Assembly: GCA_018268085.1 (NCBI GenBank)
Contig: JAFDXE010000012.1
Coordinates: forward strand, 45,264 to 109,263
Source: Bacteroidota bacterium
GTDB taxonomy: Bacteria > Bacteroidota > Bacteroidia > Chitinophagales > Chitinophagaceae
Reading direction: 5' to 3'
Length of the DNA: 64,000 bases
Shown here one piece after another: positions 53,566-62,115 of this stretch. The position numbers and the translations under genes are program-made. Each line of letters starts with the position of its first letter. The stretch's first letter is position 1. The notes below the pieces were generated by a model, which was not told the origin of the DNA, did no database searches, and was given only the letters and a program-made list of their open reading frames with translations.

Positions 53566-54471
53566 TTATTTTACAGCTTTGCTGATGGCTACCGTCCATT
53601 CACTGCCACTATATACTTTATGAGCAGCAGAAAAATTTCCCTGGTTCAATGCAAATGAAACCTGCAGCAAACTATTTAAATACGCCAGTGGCTTTCCTTT
53701 GGCAACGGCACCAAAAGTTGCCGTATATGGCATATCGGATTCATACATTTTTTTCTGATCATGATAAATAACAACGTGCAGTTGATCACCCAATTGTATT
53801 CCTAACTGGTTAAACAATTCATCGGGAATGTTCGTCCACACGTTACCGTATTGTACATCCAGTATGGGAATTGTGCCTTTGATCACATTGCCCTCTTTAG
53901 CGGCGGCCTGGTATTTTATATTTACCACTTTGTTTTCCAGCAAAGGGCCTACTTCCTCAAACCTGATAGCGCCGGAGGCCAGCCTTGCAGCAGTATATGC
54001 ATACACATCTCTTCCATGAAATGTGTATGATTTTTCTGAACCGGTACGCCTGTTGATTTTTTCATCGATTTCTCTTATTGCTTCAATGCCTTCCGATTGT
54101 GCAATCAGTGTTAGTGTTCCATTATCCGGTGTAACAATAAAATGACCGGCCTTCGTTTTTAATACAACAGATTTTCGATCCGTTCCAACGCCCGGATCCA
54201 CAACAGAAACAATTACAGTTCCCATCGGCCAGTACGGAACTGTTTGTTCCAACCGATAGGCGGCTTCCCATATATTGTAGGCAGGAATTTCATGTGTAAG
54301 ATCAAATAATTTCAGGCCCGTGTCTACACTCATAGCAACGCCTTTCATTGCTGAAACGGCACCGTCTTTCAATCCAAAATCAGACTGAAATACTACAATC
54401 TTATTTTGCGCAACAGATTGTAATTGTATTGTACAAAAAATTAAAAATAAAAATAGCTTACCCTGTTTCAT
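53566..54471 (-). CDS. Exported SAM hydrolase (DUF62 / SAM hydroxide adenosyltransferase family)
   Basis: 301 residues. From about 23 onward this is the SAM-dependent halogenase/hydroxide adenosyltransferase fold: VVFQSDFGLKDGAVSAMKG, the catalytic Asp and Arg in VDPGVGTDRKSVV (D92, R99), TPDNGTLT, and the histidine in FHGRDVYAYTAARLA (H152). This D-R-H set fits enzymes that hydrolyse SAM to adenosine and methionine rather than halogenate it. Unusually, residues 1-22 form a clear signal peptide (LFLFLIFCTIQLQSVAQ), which would place a SAM-consuming enzyme outside the cytoplasm. It lies downstream of a TonB-dependent receptor, separated by a terminator. Confidence 0.85.
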   Translation of the reverse strand: MKQGKLFLFLIFCTIQLQSVAQNKIVVFQSDFGLKDGAVSAMKGVAMSVDTGLKLFDLTHEIPAYNIWEAAYRLEQTVPYWPMGTVIVSVVDPGVGTDRKSVVLKTKAGHFIVTPDNGTLTLIAQSEGIEAIREIDEKINRRTGSEKSYTFHGRDVYAYTAARLASGAIRFEEVGPLLENKVVNIKYQAAAKEGNVIKGTIPILDVQYGNVWTNIPDELFNQLGIQLGDQLHVVIYHDQKKMYESDMPYTATFGAVAKGKPLAYLNSLLQVSFALNQGNFSAAHKVYSGSEWTVAISKAVK

Positions 54472-54505
54472 GCATTCAATTTTAATGATTGATAACCCTA
54501 TAATA

Positions 54506-54543
54506 AAAAGGTTCAGTAAGTTACTACACTCACCGAACCTTTT
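54506..54543 (-). terminator. Terminator after the TonB-dependent receptor gene
   Basis: A 16-position stem with two mismatches (54506-54521 with 54528-54543), loop TACTAC; on the minus strand it ends in CCTTTTTATT. Confidence 0.8.
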
Positions 54544-54563
54544 ACTATTTTAATATTACTGTT

Positions 54564-57389
54564 TTAGAAATTCAGCGACAGCTTCGCAAACAACCTTCGG
54601 CCATTGAATCCCATTTGTACAGAATCCCATGGGCCACCTGATTCGTTATCTGCAGCATACCCTTTTGCCTGTTGGTTAACCCCCAGGTTCGGGTGAATAT
54701 TAAATACATTATCGCAACCGATAAAGAAAGTTACCTGTTTTGCAAACCGGTACGATACATATAGATCAGTAGTGATTTTTGCATTGTAATTAAAATGCTC
54801 AGGAACCAAAATATCAGGATCATTATCGGATGGAACTTCAGGATTGATGCCGGAATAATTCGGATTTTGAGCTGTTGAATCTCCGAAGCCAAGCAACCTG
54901 ACCTTTCCCCAATAATTAAAGTGTACACCAGCGCCTAACTTCTTACGATTGTAATCGATGTTGAGGCTGAACTTTTGTTTTGGTGCAGATGCTTTTAAGA
55001 ATGCAATTTCACGATCACTATAAAAAGTTTTGCGATCAAGTTCGTTGTCGTTTAAAACAGCCGGAACGTGAACAGCATCCAGTTTCATATCCTGGATATT
55101 TCCTGCAAACAAAACACTGAATTTATTTTTACCAATCGTTTTCGTGTAATCAATAACGATATCCAATCCCATATTGGTAGTATTTACCGCATTGGTAAAG
55201 AACTGTACAGTTGATACCACATTCGGATCTACACCCGGAATTGCTGAGGATGGGAACAAGCCAGACAATACAACCCTGTCTTTCATTTTCACCATATAAC
55301 CATCAAGAGTAACCGTTAAACCTTTGATTGGTTTGTAGGAAAATCCTACGCTTGCATTCAACGATTTTTCTTCTTTCAGATCAGGAATACCAGCAGATTT
55401 TGCAATAGCACTTCCGTTGCGTGCAATCAGGGATTGAACCAGTTCTCCATTGCTGAATGAAGTGAGTGTATTGCTGAAATTTTTCTGTTGCAATGAAGGC
55501 GCACGGAAACCGGTACTTACCGATCCACGGAAATTTAAATTATCCAGGATCTTATAACGTGTTGCCAGTTTGAAAGTAGCAACCGATCCAAAATCATTAT
55601 AATTTTCAAAACGAACTGCTCCGTCTACCAACCATTTTTTTGTTGCGTTCAGTTCCAGGTCAGCATAAACACCCAGGTTGCTGCGATCGGAAATAACAGC
55701 GTCGTTCGGACTAAATCCCGGGAAACCCTGTGCACCTGCAGCAGGTGTTGCTGTAATGCCGGCCTGTGTGTAATCTACGTCAGAAGGATGAAAACTTCCG
55801 TAAGAAGCGTACTCACCTTCATAGATCTGGTAACGTTCGTAACGGTACTCTGCTCCCACACCAAGATTCAAACCGCTGGCAACTGTTGGGAATGCCTTGC
55901 TTACATCGAGGTTAACGGTATTCTGAATAAAATTAAATCCTCCATCATCGAAATGTGTTTGCGGTGGAGTGTTGTTAACAGAGATCATTGAGGCGTTGAA
56001 TGTTTTATCCCCGAAATAATGAAAATCGTTTTTACCAAATGTATTGCTGATATCCCATTTCCATCCTTTGCCCATTTCACCTTTTACACCTGCAGCAACA
56101 GTAATGTCCTGGATGTGCGTTTGTATATGAGGGTTATAATATACTTCGTTGTCTTTTGTAATGCGCATGATGTTCGGATCAATGATAAAATTACCATTGG
56201 CATCAATCGGGAAACGTGTTGGATTACTTCCGAGGTTGCGGGTATAGGCATAAGCATCGGATTCTTTATACTTGTATCCACCGAAAGAATAGAAAGTTGA
56301 ATTGTGCTTTTTGCAGATGGGCAATTCCATATTGTACATAGCGCCACCTGTTGTCAGGGATTCATCTCCAAAGGCTCTCCTGCTGGTGTTAATGTTTGGC
56401 AATGCCCACCTGTCGGTTTTCCAATTGGCGGTATCAACCTGACGGAATGTTTTTGCCTGGGAAAGGAATTCAAGTGAGTAATTAAAGAAGCCTCCTTTTT
56501 TACCAATAGAAAATCCATGGTTGAGGTTTAGTGTTACCGCACCTCCGTCGATCACGTGGCCGGTGTAATATTGTCTTGAATTTCTTTCTGTATATAAAGA
56601 ATTGAATTTATCATCGTAGTAACCACTCCATCCGCCGTTTATTGACAGATGATTTACATCTTTTCTGAGGATAATATTAATAACACCGGCAATGGCATCA
56701 GATCCGTATTGAGCAGATGCTCCGTCTCTCAGGATTTCAAGCCTGTCGATAGATGCCTGCGAAAATGAGTTCAGATCAGCACCTGAAGCGCCGCGGCCCC
56801 TGGTTCCAAATAATGCCACAAATGCAGTTTGATGATAACGTTTGCCATTGATAAGAACCAATGTTTGATCAGGCCCCAGTCCCCTTAACGTTCCGAGGTC
56901 GATATGATCGGCGCCATCTGCACCACTTTGTTTATTATAATTAAAAGAAGGTGCAGCCACATTCAGGATAGAAGTCAAATCTGTTTTTGCAGTTGGTAAT
57001 CCTACCTGGTTAACTTTAATTACGTCAACAGGAACAGCAGTTTCCGTTTTAGCCCTCGCAACACCTCTTGTTCCGAGGATTACCACATCACCCAGATCAA
57101 CAGCAGTTGCTTCAAGGTTAACGGTAATGCTGGTAGATTTCCCAAGTGTAACTGTTTGTGTTTTGTAGCCAACACTTGTTACTTCCAGTATATCATTTTC
57201 TTTAGCAGAAATGCTGCAGCTACCATCATTGCCGGTAGTTGCGCCTTTTCCCGAGGAAGTAAGGCTGGCAGATGCGTTTGAAACCGGGTTTCCTGTTTTA
57301 GCATCCTTAACCTTAATGGTATAGGTTTGCTGTGCATACATCATGGTGCTGATTAACAGCATACCCATTAAGAGTAGCGTTTTTCTCAT
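54564..57389 (-). CDS. TonB-dependent outer-membrane receptor with carboxypeptidase-regulatory domain
   Basis: 941 residues: signal peptide (about 1-20), carboxypeptidase-regulatory-like beta-sandwich (about 22-92: YTIKVKDAKTGNPVSNASAS), plug domain (about 105-235: LRGLGPDQTLVLINGKRYHQ, then RLEILRDGASAQYGSDAIAG), and a 22-strand-type barrel ending QMGFNGRRLFAKLSLNF. It imports an unidentified ligand using TonB energy. No SusD-like partner is adjacent, which argues against a polysaccharide-utilisation SusC. The TonB-like gene at 18109 could serve it. Confidence 0.93.
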   Translation of the reverse strand: MRKTLLLMGMLLISTMMYAQQTYTIKVKDAKTGNPVSNASASLTSSGKGATTGNDGSCSISAKENDILEVTSVGYKTQTVTLGKSTSITVNLEATAVDLGDVVILGTRGVARAKTETAVPVDVIKVNQVGLPTAKTDLTSILNVAAPSFNYNKQSGADGADHIDLGTLRGLGPDQTLVLINGKRYHQTAFVALFGTRGRGASGADLNSFSQASIDRLEILRDGASAQYGSDAIAGVINIILRKDVNHLSINGGWSGYYDDKFNSLYTERNSRQYYTGHVIDGGAVTLNLNHGFSIGKKGGFFNYSLEFLSQAKTFRQVDTANWKTDRWALPNINTSRRAFGDESLTTGGAMYNMELPICKKHNSTFYSFGGYKYKESDAYAYTRNLGSNPTRFPIDANGNFIIDPNIMRITKDNEVYYNPHIQTHIQDITVAAGVKGEMGKGWKWDISNTFGKNDFHYFGDKTFNASMISVNNTPPQTHFDDGGFNFIQNTVNLDVSKAFPTVASGLNLGVGAEYRYERYQIYEGEYASYGSFHPSDVDYTQAGITATPAAGAQGFPGFSPNDAVISDRSNLGVYADLELNATKKWLVDGAVRFENYNDFGSVATFKLATRYKILDNLNFRGSVSTGFRAPSLQQKNFSNTLTSFSNGELVQSLIARNGSAIAKSAGIPDLKEEKSLNASVGFSYKPIKGLTVTLDGYMVKMKDRVVLSGLFPSSAIPGVDPNVVSTVQFFTNAVNTTNMGLDIVIDYTKTIGKNKFSVLFAGNIQDMKLDAVHVPAVLNDNELDRKTFYSDREIAFLKASAPKQKFSLNIDYNRKKLGAGVHFNYWGKVRLLGFGDSTAQNPNYSGINPEVPSDNDPDILVPEHFNYNAKITTDLYVSYRFAKQVTFFIGCDNVFNIHPNLGVNQQAKGYAADNESGGPWDSVQMGFNGRRLFAKLSLNF

Positions 57390-57432
57390 ATAGTCGTTAT
57401 TTGTTAATTAATCTGGTTAAAGAATAAGGGGG

Positions 57433-57440
57433 CAAAAGTA
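57433..57440 (-). promoter_or_regulatory. Putative -7 box TACTTTTG for the TonB-dependent receptor
   Basis: A minus-strand TAnnTTTG match giving a leader of about 37 nt. Confidence 0.45.
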
Positions 57441-57596
57441 GTACATAATGATTTTAATTAAAAAATATTCGGGCTTATTAATATAAGCCGGTAGTTTTTT
57501 TAAAGCTCAGGCCGGGAAGCATGTAGTTGTACGTATGCAATTTGGGTTTCTTGAAATTAATTTTTATCTTATTTTCAGGCTTTTGGGTAGTTGAAT

Positions 57597-58205
57597 CAGT
57601 TGATTTTTTAACCGTTGATGTAGGTCGATATCTCAAACTATCTGCGAAATCTGCGGAGCGTACATCTTTGAACAATGAAAACTCCTACTTCAACCTGCGT
57701 TTGTCTGCGGAAAATTCATAATCATTTCTATTCATTTTGTATAAATGAACCCTCTTAATTTTTTATCGCTGATATACGCTAACCTAGTAGTAAGGTTTTA
57801 ATTTATTTGATTTCACATTCATACGCAGATGTACGCTGAATAACCCGAACTAGCTGCGAAAATCTGCGGAGCGTACATCTTTGAACAATGAAAACTCCTT
57901 CTTCAACCTGCGTTTGTCTGCGGAAAATTCATTATTATTTTTCTTCATTTTACATAGCTGAAACCCATTAATTTTTAACCGATGATGTACGCTGACTTTT
58001 TAGTTAGGTTTTAATTATTTGATTTCACATTCATACGCAGATGAACGCTGAATAACCCGAACTAGCTGCGAAAATCTGCGAAGCGTACATCTTTGAACAA
58101 AGAAAACTCCTTCTTCAATCTGCGTTTGTCTGCGGAAAACTAATAATTATTTTCCGGCATTCTCATGGTAAATCATTTGATTTTTTAACCGCTGATGTAT
58201 GGAGT
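57597..58205. repeat. Tandem repeat with 212-bp period, about 2.8 copies
   Basis: The core TCTGCG(G/A)AGCGTACATC recurs with GCGTACATC at 57659, 57871 and 58083, exactly 212 bp apart both times. The core continues through TTTGAACAA(T/A)GAAAACTCC and TGCGTTTGTCTGCGGAAAA in every copy. Units 2 and 3 also share GATTTCACATTCATACGCAG. Within a unit GATGTACGCT and AGCGTACATC form inverted 10-bp arms (unit 2: 57829-57838 and 57870-57879). The first copy is 5'-truncated. No protein frame runs through the array. The rest of 57390-58243 holds only the receptor promoter and a doubtful 65-codon frame at 57478-57675. Confidence 0.85.
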
Positions 58206-58243
58206 TAATGATTTGGATTGTATTTCCCCGGAATCCCGTTCAT

Positions 58244-59443
58244 TTAATTTTCCAACATATTATCGGGTTCTGCATCCTCAAGCTGCATATTAATTGAATC
58301 CTGCCCGGCAATCCCTTCTATTGAACCCGAAATATGCAATGAATTCTGAATGATCAGCTCAACCTGCTTTTCTTTTTTCTTCCAGTTCTTTTCAAAATCT
58401 TCCCTTTCTTTTTGCAACATGCTACGCAGGTTTCTGAATCCTTCACGAATGGCATTCCAGTTGTTAACGAATTCATGACTGGTTAAGTAATGATAGAGCG
58501 CCACCATTTTCTCCCCTTTGTTTTCCTGGCTTTTCCTGGATTCACTTATTTTTAAAATGGCGTTGCGCAATACGGAGGCAAGACTTTTTACTTCCTGGAA
58601 ATTACAAATGTACACTCCGTTTCGTTCGCCAAACTGGGTCATGTCTTTAGGCATTGCCTTCGTAACAATTACAGCAATATCAGCTCCCTGTTTGAGCATA
58701 TCATTTTTCAGTTTATCAATCCAGTCTGCTGAAAAATGTTCTGTGCGTTTGCTTTCAAATATTATTTTTCCGCATTCCTGCCCGTTGCTGTTACGAACGG
58801 TTTGAATACAATCGGCGCCACGTACGCCTTTGCCAACTTCGGTAATAATATCAAATGGAAAAGTTGCTTGTAATAATTCTTCCAGTGCCAGTTCCTGTAC
58901 CTCGCCTTGTAATTGCATGGAACCTTGCTCAGCCCTGCGTTTCATTTCGTCTGCCAATTTTTTCTGGGCTTCGAGTTGTATCTCCAGTTCTTTTATACGT
59001 AACTGGTGTTCGTTTTCTTTGATGGAATTTTTTTCCGCTTCCTGTTTACGAATTTGTTCGGTAATGTTCGTTCTTTCCTGTTGTAGTTTTTTTTGTATCT
59101 CCAGTTCCAGTTCTTCTTCCTTGTTTTTAAGCTCCTGTACTTTCTTTAAAAATTCAAGTTCTTTCTGGCGGGCAAGCTTTAGTTTCTCCTCGTTATCTGC
59201 ATTGGCCGTTTGTAATACCTGTAATTGATTTTGAAAATCCGCAGCAATGGACTTACGGATATTTTCTTCCATATCTTTTTTTATAGCTGCTCGCTCCTTC
59301 TCCAGTTTAACAATAAATTCTTCGTCCTGCTTTTTTTTCCAGTCCTGCACTTTCAATCGGAGTTCCCGTTCAACTTCTTCCCTTATCGCTTCATTGGGTT
59401 CAAAATGGTGCCCGCAATTCGGGCATTTAATTTCATTTGCCAT
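58244..59443 (-). CDS. DUF2130 protein: zinc-ribbon, coiled coil, nuclease-like domain
   Basis: 399 residues. N-terminal CPNCGHHFEPNEA is a zinc-ribbon half, followed by a long Glu/Lys/Gln coiled coil (about 20-190). The conserved DUF2130 part (about 195-330) has TEVGKGVRGADCIQTV and CGKIIFESKRTEHF; the Asp…Glu-x-Lys spacing resembles a PD-(D/E)XK nuclease core. No function is established for the family. The start at 59443 follows a -7 box (TACATTTG, minus strand, 59462-59469) that overlaps the longer frame's start at 59464. Confidence 0.85.
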   Translation of the reverse strand: MANEIKCPNCGHHFEPNEAIREEVERELRLKVQDWKKKQDEEFIVKLEKERAAIKKDMEENIRKSIAADFQNQLQVLQTANADNEEKLKLARQKELEFLKKVQELKNKEEELELEIQKKLQQERTNITEQIRKQEAEKNSIKENEHQLRIKELEIQLEAQKKLADEMKRRAEQGSMQLQGEVQELALEELLQATFPFDIITEVGKGVRGADCIQTVRNSNGQECGKIIFESKRTEHFSADWIDKLKNDMLKQGADIAVIVTKAMPKDMTQFGERNGVYICNFQEVKSLASVLRNAILKISESRKSQENKGEKMVALYHYLTSHEFVNNWNAIREGFRNLRSMLQKEREDFEKNWKKKEKQVELIIQNSLHISGSIEGIAGQDSINMQLEDAEPDNMLEN

Positions 59444-59461
59444 TACGTAATTGATTTGAGG

Positions 59462-59469
59462 CAAATGTA
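59462..59469 (-). promoter_or_regulatory. Putative -7 box TACATTTG for the DUF2130 gene
   Basis: A minus-strand TAnnTTTG match, 18 nt before the ATG at 59443. Confidence 0.5.
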
Positions 59470-59509
59470 GTTGTTAGTTGGGGAATTCAGCTTTGAGTTG
59501 TGAGCAGAA

Positions 59510-60283
59510 TTATGGGATATCAATCATACGCACTTTGAATTTATTTTCAATCTTTCCGTTTCCATATTTATCCCAGAAAGTAACAGCTACATCGTATTTC
59601 TCTTCCCAATCCATTGGCTTACCTGTTGAAATGGTGCATTTAAGGCTTTTCGCATTTTCTTTCAGAAAAACGTCATCGCCTTTGAACAGATCAGGTTCAG
59701 ATAAAATTTCTCTTCCGTTTTTATCAGTGATCACCAACTTGCAACCGGCAGAAACTTTACCATTTTTTTCTGTGAGTCCCTTTACATCATCATTAATCAG
59801 GATAAAATTTTCGCCCAATGGGATATCGGTGTGATTCAACACTTCGTTGTTCATTACCAGCAATGTATTGCCGGGTTCAAGGTTTTCGTAAGACGTTACC
59901 ATGCCAGTATTAACGTCTTTATGAATACCTGCATGATATTGAGCATTACATCCTGCGAGGTAAAACATCAGTATACCGAAAACAGCAATTGTTGCATAGC
60001 GCAAATATGCATATACATTAAATTTTCTCCTGTTGATGAGCATCTCTGCTAATTCTGTTAAGAGCAACAGGGCATAAATACCCAATGCTGAAGCTGTACC
60101 TACAGACAATGTTTTTAACAGCCCAATGGCATCTTCTGCAAGGGTGATGGGTGTTTCTATAAATAATAATCTCAGGAATGCATATAATAAAATTGCGGTT
60201 GTATTGGTAAATAGCAGTAAGGAAGAAATGATCCTGATGTGATCTTTTTTAGTTAGCTGTTTTGAGAATAATATTTTGTACAT
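59510..60283 (-). CDS. Unknown membrane protein with an exposed C-terminal domain
   Basis: 257 residues from the ATG at 60283 (MYKILFSKQLTKKDHIRII). Three hydrophobic segments (about 17-38, 55-78 and 95-113, the last ending FYLAGCNAQYH) are followed by a soluble C-terminal region of about 140 residues that looks all-beta (TLLVMNNEVLNHTDIPLGEN; GCKLVITDKNGREILSEPDL; YDVAVTFWDKYGNGKIENKF). I recognise no family. The upstream in-frame codons from 60364 add a Cys/Phe-rich stretch and are less likely. It precedes the DUF2130 gene on the same strand but is separated by that gene's own promoter region. Confidence 0.6.
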   Translation of the reverse strand: MYKILFSKQLTKKDHIRIISSLLLFTNTTAILLYAFLRLLFIETPITLAEDAIGLLKTLSVGTASALGIYALLLLTELAEMLINRRKFNVYAYLRYATIAVFGILMFYLAGCNAQYHAGIHKDVNTGMVTSYENLEPGNTLLVMNNEVLNHTDIPLGENFILINDDVKGLTEKNGKVSAGCKLVITDKNGREILSEPDLFKGDDVFLKENAKSLKCTISTGKPMDWEEKYDVAVTFWDKYGNGKIENKFKVRMIDIP

Positions 60284-60606
60284 GTGCTTTTGTTTAGTGA
60301 AACAAAATAACAGCCTGCAAAAAGCATTAAATATAATAAACCAACAGGAGGTTAGCATGAACAAACAAACGGTTGATAAACTGAATTGTTAAGATGATAT
60401 CCGGATGATGTGGCAATTCGCAGATGTAATGATGAGCAGGTGCTGTAGCGAATAACGCATATTGCTATTGCTGCAAAGTAAAATAGCCGGGGTACATTGT
60501 CTGTATATAATAGCGGTAAGGATAAAGCATTCTACCTGTTTTAGTGTTGAATTTTCGCCTGATAGTAAACCGACAAAAAAGGACATGACGGCTCAATTTT
60601 CCGGTA

Positions 60607-60640
60607 CAAAAAAAGCGACAATCTTTAAAGATCATCGCTT
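60607..60640 (-). terminator. Terminator after tRNA-Leu(GAG)
   Basis: A 14-position stem with two G-U pairs (60613-60626 with 60627-60640), then eight T on the minus strand. It starts 1 nt beyond the tRNA 3' end. The stretch 60284-60600 shows no gene. Confidence 0.85.
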
Positions 60641-60641
60641 G

Positions 60642-60725
60642 TGCGGCAAAGGAGATTCGAACTCCCACACCCTTTCGGGCGCTACCACCTCAAAGTAGTG
60701 CGTCTACCAATTTCGCCATCGCCGC
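60642..60725 (-). tRNA. tRNA-Leu (anticodon GAG)
   Basis: 84 nt, class II. Acceptor GCGGCGA pairs with TTGCCGC (one G-U), discriminator A, D-arm with GGTAGACGC, anticodon stem CTACT/GGTAG with loop TTGAGGT, long variable arm (GCGCCCGAAAGGGTGT) and T-arm GGGAGTTCGAATCTCC. The 3' CCA is not encoded. Confidence 0.95.
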
Positions 60726-60740
60726 AACTTTTAGGGACGG

Positions 60741-60748
60741 CAAATGTA
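60741..60748 (-). promoter_or_regulatory. Putative -7 box TACATTTG for tRNA-Leu(GAG)
   Basis: A minus-strand TAnnTTTG match ending 15 nt before the mature tRNA 5' end. Confidence 0.5.
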
Positions 60749-60878
60749 GGAATTTGTTGGGAAAATCTGAAAGGATCCGGGATAGTTGCCGTTGATTCAT
60801 TGATTAACTCAAAAGAAATGATGCTCATTTAGTCTTTACCTATCTATTCGCTGATCGCTAAAAAATAATTCCTGCTTT

Positions 60879-62033
60879 TCACTTTCTCAACACGATTCGA
60901 AACGTAGTTCCTTTATTGAGTTCACTATGTTTTACAAATAATTCTCCTTTATGGTATTGTTCTATGATGCGTTTGCTAAGTGAAAGGCCGAGTCCCCAGC
61001 CACGCTTTTTTGTTGTAAAGCCGGGTTTAAAAACATTGGCAATATTTTTCTTACTGATGCCCTTTCCGCTATCCGAAACATCAATAACAACCTGCGTTGA
61101 TTCATTTTTGAGCTGCACGGTAATATTACCCTGTCCATCCATTGCATCAAGAGCGTTTTTCAATAAATTTTCAATTACCCAGTCAAACAACGGAGCGTTG
61201 ATCATCGCAATTATTTCCTGGTCGTTATCGTTGAATTTTACTGCAAAGTTTACTTTTCCGGGAGCCCTTCTTTTGATATAGGCTACCATATTGTTTACCT
61301 GTTGCAATACATCATGTGCTTCAAGTTGAGGCGTGCTGCCGATCTTTCCAAAACGATCACTAACAAGTTTCAGCCGTTCTACATCCTTACTCATTTCAGA
61401 AGCAATTTTTTCATTTCCTGCAGTTTCTTTCAGCATTTCTACCCAACCCTGCAAAGAGGAAAGCGGTGTTCCCAACTGGTGGGCCGTTTCCTTAGCCATG
61501 CCTGCCCATACCTGGTTTTGCGTGCTTTTGTTGCGGGTACTGATCGCAATCAACGTTACAAATACAAACAATGCAGCAACTAATAACTGGATCATGGGAA
61601 AATACCGTATCTGCTTTAATAGTGAAGATTCTCCATAATACACAAGGTTGTTTTGAGATGGATTGGCCGGGTTCTTCCAAATAATGGGATCATAGGTTCT
61701 TTTAAACTCTGCAAGTTTTTCCGGTAAATAATTTTTATCAGCAATTACTTTTGATGAATCAAGATTGTAATGATCGAGGATGCTGTCTTTTTCATTTACG
61801 GTAATCATTGGTATATCATGACTGTTTTCTGTAAGTATCTTGCTGGCGAGCGAAATGGAAGTAATGGTAGAATCATTGATATCGTTTACCGCCTGCACCC
61901 ATTGTTCTATCTTCTGTTTTTCATCAGCCGCAATTTTTCTTGCGAGGAAGTTGGAATAAAAAATAGTTACGGTAACGATGGCCATGGCAACAATTGCCAG
62001 AACAGTACGCCAGTTTAACAGTTGAGGAAACAT
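60879..62033 (-). CDS. Orphan membrane sensor histidine kinase
   Basis: 384 residues: TM1 (about 9-31), a periplasmic sensor region of about 110 residues (35-142), TM2 (about 146-166), then the dimerisation/phosphoacceptor helix with H185 in MAKETAHQLGTPLSSLQGWV, and a HATPase_c domain with the N-box ENLLKNALDAMDGQG, DSGKGISKKN and GWGLGLSLSKRIIEQYH. The HQLGTPLSSLQGW form of the H-box is typical of Bacteroidota kinases. No HAMP domain is evident and no response regulator is adjacent. Confidence 0.9.
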   Translation of the reverse strand: MFPQLLNWRTVLAIVAMAIVTVTIFYSNFLARKIAADEKQKIEQWVQAVNDINDSTITSISLASKILTENSHDIPMITVNEKDSILDHYNLDSSKVIADKNYLPEKLAEFKRTYDPIIWKNPANPSQNNLVYYGESSLLKQIRYFPMIQLLVAALFVFVTLIAISTRNKSTQNQVWAGMAKETAHQLGTPLSSLQGWVEMLKETAGNEKIASEMSKDVERLKLVSDRFGKIGSTPQLEAHDVLQQVNNMVAYIKRRAPGKVNFAVKFNDNDQEIIAMINAPLFDWVIENLLKNALDAMDGQGNITVQLKNESTQVVIDVSDSGKGISKKNIANVFKPGFTTKKRGWGLGLSLSKRIIEQYHKGELFVKHSELNKGTTFRIVLRK

Positions 62034-62073
62034 TCCTAAAAATAAGAAATAGAAGCAGAAAAAATAAATGAGT

Positions 62074-62081
62074 TATGTTTG
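62074..62081 (+). promoter_or_regulatory. Putative -7 box TATGTTTG for the glycosyltransferase gene
   Basis: A TAnnTTTG match 34 nt before the ATG at 62116. Confidence 0.45.
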
Positions 62082-62115
62082 TATTGATCACCGGATAAAT
62101 AAAAAGCGGTTGTAG

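Noticed and set aside
54564..57389. SusC-type polysaccharide-utilisation locus
   Set aside because: No susD-like gene, glycoside hydrolase or sensor is adjacent to the receptor.
57527..57721. 64-codon plus-strand frame in the repeat region
   Set aside because: It starts upstream and ends inside the first 212-bp unit; hydrophobic run with no start signal, and the downstream units carry no matching frame.
57597..58205. Possible CRISPR or protein-repeat region
   Set aside because: Only about three copies at 212-bp period, spacer parts are themselves similar, no cas genes, and no frame spans the units.
60355..60393. 11-codon frame after a strong AGGAGG (MNKQTVDKLNC)
   Set aside because: Too short to support, with no terminator or conservation evidence; Shine-Dalgarno sequences are rarely used in this group, so the match may be chance.
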